Assembly (NCBI RefSeq): GCF_003054025.1
Contig: NZ_QBKG01000010.1
Span: 1-64,000, forward strand
Direction of reading: 5' to 3'
From: Capnocytophaga leadbetteri
GTDB lineage: Bacteria > Bacteroidota > Bacteroidia > Flavobacteriales > Flavobacteriaceae
Length of the DNA stretch: 64,000 nt
Shown here: positions 32,496 to 41,298 of the stretch, piece after piece
Numbering within the stretch: the stretch's first letter is position 1
Layout: each line of letters begins with the position of its first letter
Program-made: the position numbers and the translations under genes
The notes under the pieces: model-generated
Database searches by the model: none
Told to the model about the DNA's origin: nothing
What the model saw: only the letters and a program-made list of their open reading frames with translations

Positions 32496-34133
32496 ATGAC
32501 ACAACCAATGAAAAAACTATCTTACACGAATGGAGCTTCTAATATACCGCTATTAGGAGAAACTATTGACGAAAATCTTCGGAAAACAGTGGCTAAGTTT
32601 CCTAATAATGATGCACTTATATCAGCGTATCAGCATTATAGAGCCACTTATACAGAGTTTTATGAGCAGGTAACTGCAGTAGCTAAAGGATTAATAGCTT
32701 TAGGAGTAAAGACAGGAGACCGTGTAGGTATCTGGTCGCCTAACTGCTATGAATGGACATTGCTACAGTATGCCACGGCCAAAATAGGTGCTATAATGGT
32801 AAATATCAATCCCGCATATCGCACCAGTGAGTTGATATATGTTATTAACCAATCTGGCTTGTCATACATATTTTCTGCTATACAGTTTAAGACAAGCCAT
32901 TATAAAAAGATGATAGACGATGCGCGAGAGTTTACTGATACTTTGCGCAAAGAAGTCTATTGGGGAGAGAGTTGGGAGTACTTTTTAGCTCAAGGTAAGA
33001 AAGTATCAGATGAAAAATTGCAGGCATACGAAGCTAAAGTACAATTTGACGACCCTGTAAATATACAATATACTTCGGGTACTACGGGCAACCCTAAAGG
33101 CGTAACGCTAACACACCACAATATACTTAACAATGCTTATTTTATAGGCGTTAGAATGAACTATACTGATAAAGATAGGGTGTGTATACCAGTACCTTTC
33201 TATCATTGTTTTGGTATGGTAATAGGTAACTTGTGCTGTACGGCACACGGTGCTACAATGGTTATTCCTAATGATAGTTTTGACGCTACTAAAACTCTTG
33301 AGGCAGTAGAACGCGAGCGTTGTACTTCTTTGTACGGAGTGCCTACTATGTTTATCTCAGAATTATATACTTTAGATCGCCATCCTTATGACCTGTCGAG
33401 TTTGCGTACAGGTGTGATGGCAGGAGCTTTATGTCCGCCAGAGATTATGAAGCGAGTGAAAGAGCAGATGAATATGCACGAGATAACAATATGCTACGGA
33501 ATGACCGAAACTTCACCAGTTTCTACCCAAACAAGAATAGGAGCGCCTTTTGAAAAACAAATACATTCAGTAGGTACTATACAAGACCACTTAGAGATAA
33601 AAATTATCAATCCAGAGACTAAAGCTATTGTACCACGTGGCGAGAGCGGTGAGTTATGTACACGAGGTTACTCGGTGATGCTAAAGTATTGGAACAGTCC
33701 GCAAGCTACCGCACAAGTAATAGATGAACAGCGATGGATGCACTCAGGCGACCTCGCAATGATGGATGAAGACGGCTATATACACATTTCAGGACGTATA
33801 AAAGACCTCATTATCAGGGGAGGAGAAAATATATCACCTAAAGAGATAGAAGACTTCTTATATACTTATGAAGGAGTGATGGATGCCCAAGTAATTGGCG
33901 TACCAAGTAAGAAGTTTGGCGAGGAAGTAATGGCATGGATAAAACCTAATGAGGGGGTTACCCTAACTGAAGAAGAGTTACGCAACTTCTGCAAAGACCG
34001 TATTGCGCACTACAAAGTGCCGCGTTATTGGAAGTTTGTTAATGAGTTTCCGATGACTATCTCAGGTAAAATACGCAAGGTAGAAATGCGCGAAATAGCC
34101 GCTGAAGAGCTTGGACTACAGTTAGAAGATTAG
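32496..34133 (+). CDS. AMP-binding acyl-CoA synthetase (fatty acid ligase type)
   Basis: 545 residues with the complete adenylate-forming fold: P-loop-like motif IQYTSGTTGNPKG (about 189-201), the A5 motif CYGMTETSP (about 333), the A7/A8 region MHSGDLAMMDEDGYIHISGRIKD and the C-terminal lysine in MTISGKIRKVEM. This architecture activates carboxylic acids, probably medium or long-chain fatty acids, to acyl-CoA through an acyl-AMP. A second Met (residue 5) is an alternative start. It follows trmD by 19 bp. The exact substrate cannot be read from the sequence. Confidence 0.88.
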   Translation: MTQPMKKLSYTNGASNIPLLGETIDENLRKTVAKFPNNDALISAYQHYRATYTEFYEQVTAVAKGLIALGVKTGDRVGIWSPNCYEWTLLQYATAKIGAIMVNINPAYRTSELIYVINQSGLSYIFSAIQFKTSHYKKMIDDAREFTDTLRKEVYWGESWEYFLAQGKKVSDEKLQAYEAKVQFDDPVNIQYTSGTTGNPKGVTLTHHNILNNAYFIGVRMNYTDKDRVCIPVPFYHCFGMVIGNLCCTAHGATMVIPNDSFDATKTLEAVERERCTSLYGVPTMFISELYTLDRHPYDLSSLRTGVMAGALCPPEIMKRVKEQMNMHEITICYGMTETSPVSTQTRIGAPFEKQIHSVGTIQDHLEIKIINPETKAIVPRGESGELCTRGYSVMLKYWNSPQATAQVIDEQRWMHSGDLAMMDEDGYIHISGRIKDLIIRGGENISPKEIEDFLYTYEGVMDAQVIGVPSKKFGEEVMAWIKPNEGVTLTEEELRNFCKDRIAHYKVPRYWKFVNEFPMTISGKIRKVEMREIAAEELGLQLED

Positions 34134-34192
34134 ACAAAATTTTGATCTGACAATTAATATATCAACCATATAATTATCTAAAAAAGAAGAAA

Positions 34193-34705
34193 ATGGTATA
34201 CAAATTTAGAGTAATACTCGATGTAAAAGAAGATGTCTTTAGAGACATTATGATTCAAGGAGAGGCTACCTTAGAAGATTTTCACAATGTGATAAACCAA
34301 TCATTTGGTTTTGCAGGAGATGAGATGGCTTCTTTTTACCTTACAGATGAGGATTGGAATCAAGGAGAGGAAATAACCCTTTTTGACCTTTCAGAGAGTG
34401 GAGAAATACGCTTAATGGAAGAGACTACTATTGATTCAGTAGTAAATGAAGACGAACCTAAACTGCTATATGTCTATGATTTTATGCAAATGTGGACATT
34501 TTTTGTAGAATTAGTAGAGGTAGATGAAGAAGAAGCAGGGGTATCATACCCTACAGTAGTGTATGCCCACGGTACTATTCCAGCTGAAGCTCCTGAAAAA
34601 TCATTTGTAGCTGACGATTTTAATGAGTTTGACGATGAGTTTAATGACTTTGATATAGACGAAGAAGACTACGAAAGTTTTTCAGAAGATGACTACTATC
34701 GATAA
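34193..34705 (+). CDS. Plasmid pRiA4b ORF-3 family protein
   Basis: 170 residues. The N-terminal part (MVYKFRVILDVKEDVFRDIMIQ, then TLEDFHNVINQSFGFAGDEMASF) matches the pRiA4b ORF-3-like fold, a small compact domain sometimes linked to mobile elements but also widespread on chromosomes. The C-terminal 35 residues are almost purely acidic and aromatic (FDDEFNDFDIDEEDYESF), a low-complexity tail. Function is unknown. It precedes a nucleoid-associated protein gene by 28 bp, and both may be one transcript. Confidence 0.8.
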   Translation: MVYKFRVILDVKEDVFRDIMIQGEATLEDFHNVINQSFGFAGDEMASFYLTDEDWNQGEEITLFDLSESGEIRLMEETTIDSVVNEDEPKLLYVYDFMQMWTFFVELVEVDEEEAGVSYPTVVYAHGTIPAEAPEKSFVADDFNEFDDEFNDFDIDEEDYESFSEDDYYR

Positions 34706-34733
34706 TAAGCTAATAGGTAATAAGTAAAAAACT

Positions 34734-35798
34734 ATGCTAAATTTATATACCACTAATATTGAAACACTTTCGGTGCATAGAGTAGGTAATCAGAGTAAGG
34801 GAGAACCTCTTTTCTTATCAGAAAGTCCTTATGCACTGAATGATGAAATTATAGGTTTGCTAAAAGAATATTTTTTTAAACCTTTTAGAGAGAAAGAAGA
34901 AAATTACTTTAGATTTGTACACGATGCTGATGTAGAGTTTAACGAACTTTATCAGTTGGTGACTCCTATTTTTGAAGATGAGAGTTGTATTCATCAGCAG
35001 TCGAAAAAGATAGCACAGCACCTCTATAACCAATCTAATCACCCGCATATAAAGAGCGGAGAGGTATATGTAGCCCTACTACACGATACTTACTTAGATA
35101 ATGAAAAAGTGAAAGCAGTGGGTATTTTCAAATCGGAAGTGAAGAATAGCTTTTTTCAGTTTGAAGAGCAACCTAACCAATTAGAAATTATTATTCAGGA
35201 AGGGGTAAATATTCAGAAATTAGACAAAGGCTGTATTATTTTTAACACCAATAAGGAAGAAGGATATAAAATACTATCAGTAGATAGTAATCGCTATGAT
35301 ACTAAGTATTGGCTTGAAAACTTTCTGAATGTAGATGCCCTAATCGATGATAACTTTTATACTAAAAAGTACTTGAAGTTTAGTCAGGATTTTGCTAAAG
35401 ATGTTATTCTACCGGCAGAAGATAAGAAAGAAGAAGTACTTTTTATGAATAGGGCTATTAATTACTTTGCTAAAAATGATGATTTTGAAGAAACCTCATT
35501 TGTAAATGAAGTGTTTGACAATCCAGAGTTTATACCAGAGTTTAAGCACTATAAAGTAGAGAAAGGGCCTAAGTATCAGATAGAAGATGTGTCAAGTTTT
35601 CCAATAGCTAATAAAGCCGTATCGGATGTGCGCAAGAAGATTAAAAATGTGATAGACTTGGATACGAATATACAGATACGTATGGATTTTATCAATCCTG
35701 AATCGGCAGATAAGTTTATAGAGAAGGGTTGGGACGAAGAGAAGCAGATGTACTATTACTTAGTGTATTTCAATAAAGAACAGAAAAACAAGGAGTAA
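34734..35798 (+). CDS. 37-kDa nucleoid-associated protein (NdpA/YejK family)
   Basis: 354 residues resembling the nucleoid-associated NdpA/YejK family: a start with the TNIETLSVHRVGN strand, GEPLFLSESPYAL, a central domain with SGEVYVALLHDTYL and VKAVGIFKSE, then KYWLENFLNV and a helical C-terminal part (MNRAINYFAKN). Such proteins bind the nucleoid and some are found next to DNA-modifying systems, though here the neighbours are ordinary. It is transcribed with the pRiA4b-type gene and ends at a perfect palindrome shared with the convergent transketolase gene. Confidence 0.82.
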   Translation: MLNLYTTNIETLSVHRVGNQSKGEPLFLSESPYALNDEIIGLLKEYFFKPFREKEENYFRFVHDADVEFNELYQLVTPIFEDESCIHQQSKKIAQHLYNQSNHPHIKSGEVYVALLHDTYLDNEKVKAVGIFKSEVKNSFFQFEEQPNQLEIIIQEGVNIQKLDKGCIIFNTNKEEGYKILSVDSNRYDTKYWLENFLNVDALIDDNFYTKKYLKFSQDFAKDVILPAEDKKEEVLFMNRAINYFAKNDDFEETSFVNEVFDNPEFIPEFKHYKVEKGPKYQIEDVSSFPIANKAVSDVRKKIKNVIDLDTNIQIRMDFINPESADKFIEKGWDEEKQMYYYLVYFNKEQKNKE

Positions 35799-35816
35799 TA
35801 ATTGATAACAAATGAT

Positions 35817-35863
35817 AAACGACAAACGATAAATCTTCAAGATTTATCGTTTGTCGTTTTTTT
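35817..35863. terminator. 43-bp perfect palindrome, bidirectional terminator
   Basis: Arms 35817-35837 and 35839-35859 (21 bp each) are perfectly complementary around a single C, and T-runs follow on the right. It separates the convergent nucleoid-associated and transketolase genes. Confidence 0.8.
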
Positions 35864-35867
35864 ATAC

Positions 35868-36818
35868 TTATTTTTGAAGTACTTTGTGTACCGCTTTAAT
35901 AATGCCATCTTTGTCTAATCCGTATTTTTGCATCAGTTGAGCTGGGGTGCCGCTTTCACCGAAAGAATCGTTTACAGCAACAAACTCCTGACGAACAGGG
36001 TAATGCTGGGTGAGTACACGTGCTACGCTTTCGCCTAAGCCTCCGTAATAGTTGTGCTCTTCGCAGGTAACTACTGCTTTGGTTTTCTTTACTGATTTAA
36101 GAATTATATCTTCATCTAAAGGCTTGATAGTATGAATGTTGATTACTTCAGCAGAGATGCCTTTTTGCTCTAACTCCTCACAAGCTAATAGAGCCTCCCA
36201 CACTAAGTGTCCGGTAGCTATAATAGTAACATCAGTACCTTCATTGAGCAATATACCTTTTCCTATTTCGAACTTTTGGTCTTCAGGTGTAAAGTTGGCT
36301 ACTGCAGGTCTGCCAAAACGCAGGTAAACTGGCCCTACATAATCGGCAATAGCAAGGGTAGCTGCTTTGGTTTGGTTATAGTCGCAAGGATTGATAACCA
36401 CCATATTAGGAAGCATTTTCATCAGCCCGATGTCTTCTAATATTTGGTGAGTAGCTCCGTCTTCGCCCAAGGTAAGACCTGCGTGAGAGGCACATATTTT
36501 CACATTTTTATTAGAATAGGCTATCGATTGGCGTATTTGGTCGTATACGCGTCCGGTAGAGAAGGCAGCAAAAGTACCTGTGAAAGGGATTTTGCCTCCG
36601 ATAGTAAGTCCGGCAGCAATGCCCATCATATTAGCTTCGGCAATGCCAATTTGGAAGAAGCGTGTAGGGTTCTCTTCAATAAATTTTTCCATTTTGAGAG
36701 AGCCAATAAGGTCGGCACAGAGGGCTACCACATTGGGGTTAGTACGACCGAGCTCAGCTAAGCCAGCTCCGAACCCACTTCGGGTATCTTTTTTTCCTGT
36801 ATCAATATATTTTTTCAT
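35868..36818 (-). CDS. Transketolase, C-terminal subunit
   Basis: 316 residues from ATG 36816-36818; a longer frame to 36839 adds only MIIIIIT and is rejected. This is the pyrimidine-binding plus C-terminal half of a split transketolase. It has SGFGAGLAELGRTNPNVVALCADL, the FQIGIAEANMMGIAAGL block with the catalytic Glu, GEDGATHQ, and a C-terminal EHNYYGGLGE segment. Split transketolases need the thiamine diphosphate-binding N-terminal subunit, usually the adjacent gene. Here the upstream side holds only promoters and repeats, so the partner must be elsewhere. The gene has its own promoter. Confidence 0.9.
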   Translation of the reverse strand: MKKYIDTGKKDTRSGFGAGLAELGRTNPNVVALCADLIGSLKMEKFIEENPTRFFQIGIAEANMMGIAAGLTIGGKIPFTGTFAAFSTGRVYDQIRQSIAYSNKNVKICASHAGLTLGEDGATHQILEDIGLMKMLPNMVVINPCDYNQTKAATLAIADYVGPVYLRFGRPAVANFTPEDQKFEIGKGILLNEGTDVTIIATGHLVWEALLACEELEQKGISAEVINIHTIKPLDEDIILKSVKKTKAVVTCEEHNYYGGLGESVARVLTQHYPVRQEFVAVNDSFGESGTPAQLMQKYGLDKDGIIKAVHKVLQK

Positions 36819-36847
36819 TGTTATAATAATGATAATCAATTTAGGCG

Positions 36848-36878
36848 CAAAGGTAATATATAATTAGCAAATTAGCAA
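36848..36878 (-). promoter_or_regulatory. Promoter of the transketolase subunit gene
   Basis: Minus strand TTG (36878-36876), 20 bp, TACCTTTG (36855-36848), 29 bp before the gene start. Confidence 0.78.
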
Positions 36879-36912
36879 ATTAGTAAATTGAGAAATATTG
36901 CTCGCCGACTTT

Positions 36913-36956
36913 CCTTCGCTTATTTTTCGCTTATCCTTCGCTCATCCTTCGGTGTA
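36913..36956. repeat. Four 11-bp tandem repeats upstream of rho
   Basis: CCTTCGCTTAT, TTTTCGCTTAT, CCTTCGCTCAT and CCTTCGGTGTA follow without gaps. These are the reverse complements of the units at 10440-10472. The array lies in the 36819-37131 gene-free stretch between the divergent transketolase and rho promoters; otherwise that stretch is plain AT-rich DNA. Confidence 0.8.
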
Positions 36957-37002
36957 GGTATATCTAAAGTAAAGGTATGGTGGAAAAATATAGCCTTATT
37001 AG

Positions 37003-37032
37003 TTGCTATTTCATAATTAATTTGTATATTTG
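37003..37032 (+). promoter_or_regulatory. Promoter of rho
   Basis: TTG at 37003-37005, 19 bp, TATATTTG at 37025-37032. The leader to the rho ATG is about 90 nt, long for this genome. Confidence 0.8.
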
Positions 37033-37131
37033 CGCCCGATTTTAATACCTCTTACCATTACTTTATACTTTCAAAATAAAAAATGTCTACTAAAAAATCA
37101 TTTACTTTAATAACAACTATTTTTACATAAA

Positions 37132-38832
37132 ATGTTCAACTTTGTAGAGTTAAAAACAAAAAAGCTTCCTGAACTACAGGCTATAGCTCAGCAGCTAAAT
37201 GTACCTAAGTATCGCTATCTGAATAAGTTAGACCTTATAAATCAGATTATTGCCTTTCAGGAGAAAGGAGGACAAACGCCTTTTCCTCAGGAAGATACCC
37301 CTAAGAAAACTGTAGTAGCCGCTGATAGTCAATCAGAAACTAGGTCAGCATCTAAATCAGAAGCCAAACCGGAAGCCAAATCAGAATCTAAACCTACCCC
37401 TAAATCAGAGGCTAAACCCCAACCAGAAGCTAAAAAGAAAGGTGGAAAAAAGAAAATAGAAGTTCCGCAAAAAGTAGGAAGTTCTAATCAAGAGAATTTT
37501 GTCAAAACAACTGTTAGTAAGTCAGTTAGACCAGAAGAAGAAAATAAAGGGGACTATAAACCGTCTTTTCAGAAGAAAAATACTTCACAAAACACTAACA
37601 CCCCTCCTAAAGCAGCTGCTCCTGCTGCTAATTACAATCCTAACAATAATTATGTAGTTGATGCTGATAACTTCGACAAAGAGAAGAAAAATCGCTATAG
37701 AGCTCCTGATTTTGAGTTTGATAGCGTGGTAGATTGCGAAGGAGTACTTGATATTACAGCTGATGGGTATGGCTTTTTGCGTTCTTCGGACTATAATTAT
37801 TTAGCATCGCCAGATGACATTTATGTTTCGCCCTCGCAAATACGCTTATTTGGGTTGCAAACCGGTGATACAGTGCACGGAGAGGTACGTCCGCCTAAAG
37901 AAGGAGAAAAATACTATCCGCTGTTAAAAGTGATTAAGATTAACGGTCTTGACCCACAAGTGGTGCGTGATAGGGTACTTTTTGAGCATCTTACGCCTCT
38001 TTTTCCTAATGAAAAATTTGAGTTAGCAGGTAGAGGTTCAACTATTTCAACACGCCTAATTGACTTATTTGCCCCCATAGGAAAAGGGCAGCGCGGTATG
38101 ATAGTGGCGCAACCTAAAACGGGTAAAACGATGTTGCTAAAAGACATCGCTAATGCTATCAGTAAGAATCACCCTGAAGTGTACCTGATGGTGCTCCTTA
38201 TAGACGAACGCCCTGAGGAGGTGACTGATATGCAGCGCAGTGTAAGGGGAGAAATTATCTCATCAACTTTTGATAAAGAGGCAAGTGAACACGTAAGAAT
38301 AGCCAATATAGTATTAGAAAAGGCAAAACGATTGGTAGAATGCGGTCACGATGTGGTAATTCTGCTCGACTCGATAACTCGCTTGGCACGTGCTTATAAT
38401 ACGGTGCAACCGGCTTCGGGTAAGGTGCTTACAGGAGGGGTAGATGCCAATGCGCTACACAAACCTAAACGCTTTTTTGGGGCAGCGCGTAATATAGAAA
38501 ACGGAGGGTCGCTATCAATTATAGCTACAGCTCTTACGGATACGGGTTCGAAGATGGATGAGGTGATTTTTGAAGAATTTAAAGGAACTGGCAATATGGA
38601 ACTACAGTTAGATAGGCGTATAGCTAACCGCCGTATTTTTCCTGCCATAGACCTAATGGCTTCTTCTACACGTCGTGATGACCTATTATTAGATGAAAAT
38701 ACGCTGAACCGTACGTGGGTGTTGCGCAAGTATTTGGCGGAGATGAATCCGATAGAAGCGATGGAGTTTATGGAGAAACAGATGAAACAAACGCGGAATA
38801 ATCAAGAGTTTTTGGCGACAATGAATAATTAA
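37132..38832 (+). CDS. rho: Transcription termination factor Rho
   Basis: 566 residues, longer than the 419 of Escherichia coli because of an inserted linker. The N-terminal Rho_N helices ([20 protein letters not shown]) are followed by a disordered stretch of Ser, Lys, Glu, Pro and Asn (about 45-185). The CSD-type RNA-binding domain comes next (about 195-270, [15 protein letters not shown]), then the RecA-like motor with Walker [12 protein letters not shown] (about 325-335), Walker [15 protein letters not shown] and the Q-loop [20 protein letters not shown] region. Rho is a hexameric helicase that ends transcription. The insert is common in Bacteroidota. Confidence 0.96.
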   Translation: MFNFVELKTKKLPELQAIAQQLNVPKYRYLNKLDLINQIIAFQEKGGQTPFPQEDTPKKTVVAADSQSETRSASKSEAKPEAKSESKPTPKSEAKPQPEAKKKGGKKKIEVPQKVGSSNQENFVKTTVSKSVRPEEENKGDYKPSFQKKNTSQNTNTPPKAAAPAANYNPNNNYVVDADNFDKEKKNRYRAPDFEFDSVVDCEGVLDITADGYGFLRSSDYNYLASPDDIYVSPSQIRLFGLQTGDTVHGEVRPPKEGEKYYPLLKVIKINGLDPQVVRDRVLFEHLTPLFPNEKFELAGRGSTISTRLIDLFAPIGKGQRGMIVAQPKTGKTMLLKDIANAISKNHPEVYLMVLLIDERPEEVTDMQRSVRGEIISSTFDKEASEHVRIANIVLEKAKRLVECGHDVVILLDSITRLARAYNTVQPASGKVLTGGVDANALHKPKRFFGAARNIENGGSLSIIATALTDTGSKMDEVIFEEFKGTGNMELQLDRRIANRRIFPAIDLMASSTRRDDLLLDENTLNRTWVLRKYLAEMNPIEAMEFMEKQMKQTRNNQEFLATMNN

Positions 38833-38899
38833 AAATTATTGATATACAGTAGTTTATAAAATTTTATAAAAAATATTTGAAAAATAATTGCTGAAAAAT

Positions 38900-38929
38900 T
38901 TGCAGATAATAAAAATAGTTGTACCTTTG
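38900..38929 (+). promoter_or_regulatory. Promoter of tRNA-Ser
   Basis: TTG at 38900-38902, 19 bp, TACCTTTG at 38922-38929, about 39 bp before the mature tRNA. Confidence 0.78.
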
Positions 38930-38967
38930 CACCCGCATAAATGAAACAACAATATGTTTGTGCAATT

Positions 38968-39052
38968 GGAGAGATGGCAGAGCGGTTGAATGCGGCGGTC
39001 TTGAAAACCGTTGAGGGTAACACCTCCGGGGGTTCGAATCCCTCTCTCTCCG
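38968..39052 (+). tRNA. tRNA-Ser (anticodon TGA)
   Basis: The acceptor stem GGAGAGA (38968-38974) pairs with TCTCTCC (39045-39051), with discriminator G at 39052. The anticodon loop CTTGAAA (39000-39006) gives TGA, which reads UCA. A long class II variable arm (GAGGGTAACACCTCC type) and the T-loop GTTCGAATC are present. CCA is not encoded. The gene lies alone between rho and a hypothetical gene. Confidence 0.95.
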
Positions 39053-39068
39053 CAGAATAGCAAAAATG

Positions 39069-39110
39069 GACTAAAATGGGGATACCTGTTTTAGTCTTTT
39101 TTCTTTTTTG
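39069..39110 (+). terminator. Terminator of tRNA-Ser
   Basis: GACTAAAA (39069-39076) pairs with TTTTAGTC (39089-39096) around a 12-nt loop, followed by a long T-rich tract. Confidence 0.8.
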
Positions 39111-39206
39111 TGCGGTAAGGCAGCAAGATGTCTTAGAAGTCTTATACTAGCACGGAATGCACGGATTAAAAAGTCAAAAACAAATAGGAATAAAAAATAG
39201 TTAGAA

Positions 39207-39800
39207 ATGAAAAAAGTAATTTTATCTTTAGCTCTATCTTGTGTAGCTTTAAGCTATGGACAAACGAATTGTAATGATTTAAAAAAGGAAATTCTATCTG
39301 TTAGGGAAGAATTGGTAACTGTAAAGGCTGAGAATAGTTCTTTAAAAGCTCAGAAAGTAGCTTTAGAAGAGCAAAGAGACTACCTTAAAAAAGTTTTAGA
39401 GGTAAACAAACCTATAAAAGAAGTAGAAGCAGATGGTGTTAACGCAAAAATAACTAAAATAGAAGGTGTTTTAGAAGAAAAGACTATTTATGTAACTTTT
39501 TTGTTTGAGGCTAAAGTTAATGATAGAAGTTTTTATGTTCACGAATCTAATATTGTAGATTTAGAAGGAAATACAATTAATACAAACTATACTAAATCAG
39601 AAATACAAAAAGAACTAACTTTTGAGGTGCCAACTAAAATGAAAATAGCTTTCACTTATAATGAAAATTTTGAAAATGGAACTCCTACTACGATTAAATT
39701 AGTGCGTATAAATGCTGATAATAGCGACAAGAGTTATTCATTAGATGGAAAATTTAGAACTAAAATGTTTTTCAAAGATTTGGATGTAAATTGGAGGTAA
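39207..39800 (+). CDS. Secreted coiled-coil protein, unknown
   Basis: 197 residues with a signal peptide (KKVILSLALSCVALSYGQ). The mature N-terminal part (about 24-70) is a coiled coil with heptads such as LKKEILSVREELVTVKAENSSLKAQ (described, about 25-50). The rest is beta-rich with KTIYVTFLFEAKVNDRSFYV and a GTPTTIKLVRIN strand. I recognise no family. It is likely periplasmic or surface-exposed. It starts 12 bp before the next gene but has a more AT-rich composition than the operon that follows. No consensus promoter is seen between the tRNA terminator and its start. Confidence 0.65.
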   Translation: MKKVILSLALSCVALSYGQTNCNDLKKEILSVREELVTVKAENSSLKAQKVALEEQRDYLKKVLEVNKPIKEVEADGVNAKITKIEGVLEEKTIYVTFLFEAKVNDRSFYVHESNIVDLEGNTINTNYTKSEIQKELTFEVPTKMKIAFTYNENFENGTPTTIKLVRINADNSDKSYSLDGKFRTKMFFKDLDVNWR

Positions 39801-39812
39801 TTTGGGTTTGTT

Positions 39813-40580
39813 ATGACAGAGGAACATTTTTTTTATACAAAGCAAGGAAATAGTAAGGCTAAAGTTATTGTTTTTCTGCACGGGTTTTTAGAAGACCACA
39901 GTATATGGAAAGATTTAGCTGATAGACTATCAGATGATTATTGTGTGATAACCATAGACTTATTAGGGCACGGCAAAACGCCCACTATCGCCCCAGTACA
40001 TACTATGGAGCGTATGGCGGAAGAGGTGTATACTATCCTGCAAAAGGAAGCCGTAAGTACTTGTACGCTAGTAGGTCACTCGATGGGAGGTTATGTAGCG
40101 CTTGCATTTGCAGAACTTTTTGCTGAGAAAGTAGCTGGTTTGATACTAATGAACTCTACTCCGCTACCCGATTCAGAAGAGAAAAAAGCTAATAGAGACC
40201 GTGTGCTAAAGGTGATTGAGAAACAGAAGGACCTATTTGTACGCACTGCTGTAACTAATCTTTTTAGCGAGACCAATAGACTAACAATGCAAGCAGATTT
40301 AGAAAAATTGGTGGCAATCGGTTTGGCTACCCCTAATGAGGGTATAGCAGCTGCCTCGCTTGGAATGAAGGAACGTCCTGACCGCACAGAAGTCTTTAAG
40401 CAATTGCAGGCTAAAAAGCATATTATTATGGGGGAAAATGATGCGTTGATACCTTATGAGGCTATGATAGCAATAGCCGATAGGGTAGGGGCAAGCTATA
40501 GTTTGCTGTCAGGGGGACATCTGTCATATATAGAAAACAAACAAGAAACCTTAGAGGCCTTGCGCCACTTTATGAGTTAA
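39813..40580 (+). CDS. Alpha/beta hydrolase (MenH-like)
   Basis: 255 residues with the full alpha/beta-hydrolase pattern: oxyanion segment FLHGFLEDHSIW (about 21-32), IDLLGHGKTP, nucleophile elbow GHSMGG with Ser90, the acid in the MGENDALIP segment and His in GGHLSYIE (about 239). The length and the HGFLE/GHG motifs are like MenH (menaquinone biosynthesis) and the related esterases, but no other men gene is nearby, so substrate is open. It begins an operon with a PPIase, lpxB and a rhomboid gene, spaced by 2-8 bp or overlapping. Confidence 0.8.
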   Translation: MTEEHFFYTKQGNSKAKVIVFLHGFLEDHSIWKDLADRLSDDYCVITIDLLGHGKTPTIAPVHTMERMAEEVYTILQKEAVSTCTLVGHSMGGYVALAFAELFAEKVAGLILMNSTPLPDSEEKKANRDRVLKVIEKQKDLFVRTAVTNLFSETNRLTMQADLEKLVAIGLATPNEGIAAASLGMKERPDRTEVFKQLQAKKHIIMGENDALIPYEAMIAIADRVGASYSLLSGGHLSYIENKQETLEALRHFMS

Positions 40581-40582
40581 TT

Positions 40583-41290
40583 ATGAAAACGTTCTTATTA
40601 CTAATCAGTGTGTTAATAATAGCTTGTACTGAGCCTACCCAACAATCGACACAGACTGCAAAAAGTACTACAGCCGTTATACAAAAGGATACTACTCAAG
40701 CAAAGTCTGCTGCTGAAGAGGCTGCTACTTTTACTAAAACCCTTACCACAGATACGGCTATACCCTTTTTGTACGAATACGAAAAACAACACAAAGAGCG
40801 TTATGTGCGTATCATTACTGACTATGGCAATATTGATATTGAGTTATTTAATGAAACGCCTTATCACCGTGCGAATTTTATATTCCTAACTAAGCAAAAA
40901 TACTTTGATGGGACTGTTTTTCACCGAGTGGTAAAGAATTTTGTAATACAAGGAGGTAATTCGGAAAGTTGGGATATTAGCAGACGTCGTGCCGCTATTG
41001 GGGCTTATCTTTTGCCCCCTGATACTAAAAAAGGGTTTAAGCACCACAGAGGTACTGTGTCGATGCCCAGCAGTGATATAGACAATCCACACCAGTTTGC
41101 TTCGCCATACGAATTTTTTATAGTGGTACAGAAGCCAGGTGCTTATCATTTAGATGGTAAATATACCGCTTTTGGAAGAGTAATTGCGGGTATGGAAGTG
41201 GCTGATAAAATCAATCAGGTAGAGACTGAAGGCAGAGATGACTGGCCTAAAAAAGACATCAAGATGAAAGTAATTATACTTAACAAATAG
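40583..41290 (+). CDS. Cyclophilin-type peptidyl-prolyl isomerase, lipoprotein
   Basis: 235 residues. A lipoprotein signal (TFLLLISVLIIAC, lipobox Cys 15) is followed by a Thr/Ser/Ala-rich linker (about 18-50) and a cyclophilin domain (about 70-235). The domain starts with RIITDYGNIDIELFN and has FDGTVFHRVVKNFVIQGG, with the catalytic Arg in FHR. It would isomerise proline bonds during folding of envelope proteins. It lies 2 bp after the hydrolase gene and 8 bp before lpxB. Confidence 0.88.
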   Translation: MKTFLLLISVLIIACTEPTQQSTQTAKSTTAVIQKDTTQAKSAAEEAATFTKTLTTDTAIPFLYEYEKQHKERYVRIITDYGNIDIELFNETPYHRANFIFLTKQKYFDGTVFHRVVKNFVIQGGNSESWDISRRRAAIGAYLLPPDTKKGFKHHRGTVSMPSSDIDNPHQFASPYEFFIVVQKPGAYHLDGKYTAFGRVIAGMEVADKINQVETEGRDDWPKKDIKMKVIILNK

Positions 41291-41298
41291 CATATCTT

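Noticed and set aside
34193-34705. pRiA4b ORF-3 protein as sign of a plasmid or mobile element
   Set aside because: The family is widespread on chromosomes and no transposase, integrase or attachment repeat is nearby.
37300-37690. Repetitive Ser/Lys/Glu/Pro stretch in rho as possible inserted element
   Set aside because: It is an in-frame, disordered linker of a kind common in Bacteroidota Rho proteins; no repeats or insertion boundaries are visible.
38829-39063. Two open frames on the minus strand across the tRNA-Ser gene
   Set aside because: They are antisense to tRNA-Ser; the start with GERGIRTP is the well-known mistranslation of a tRNA-Ser region and not a protein gene.
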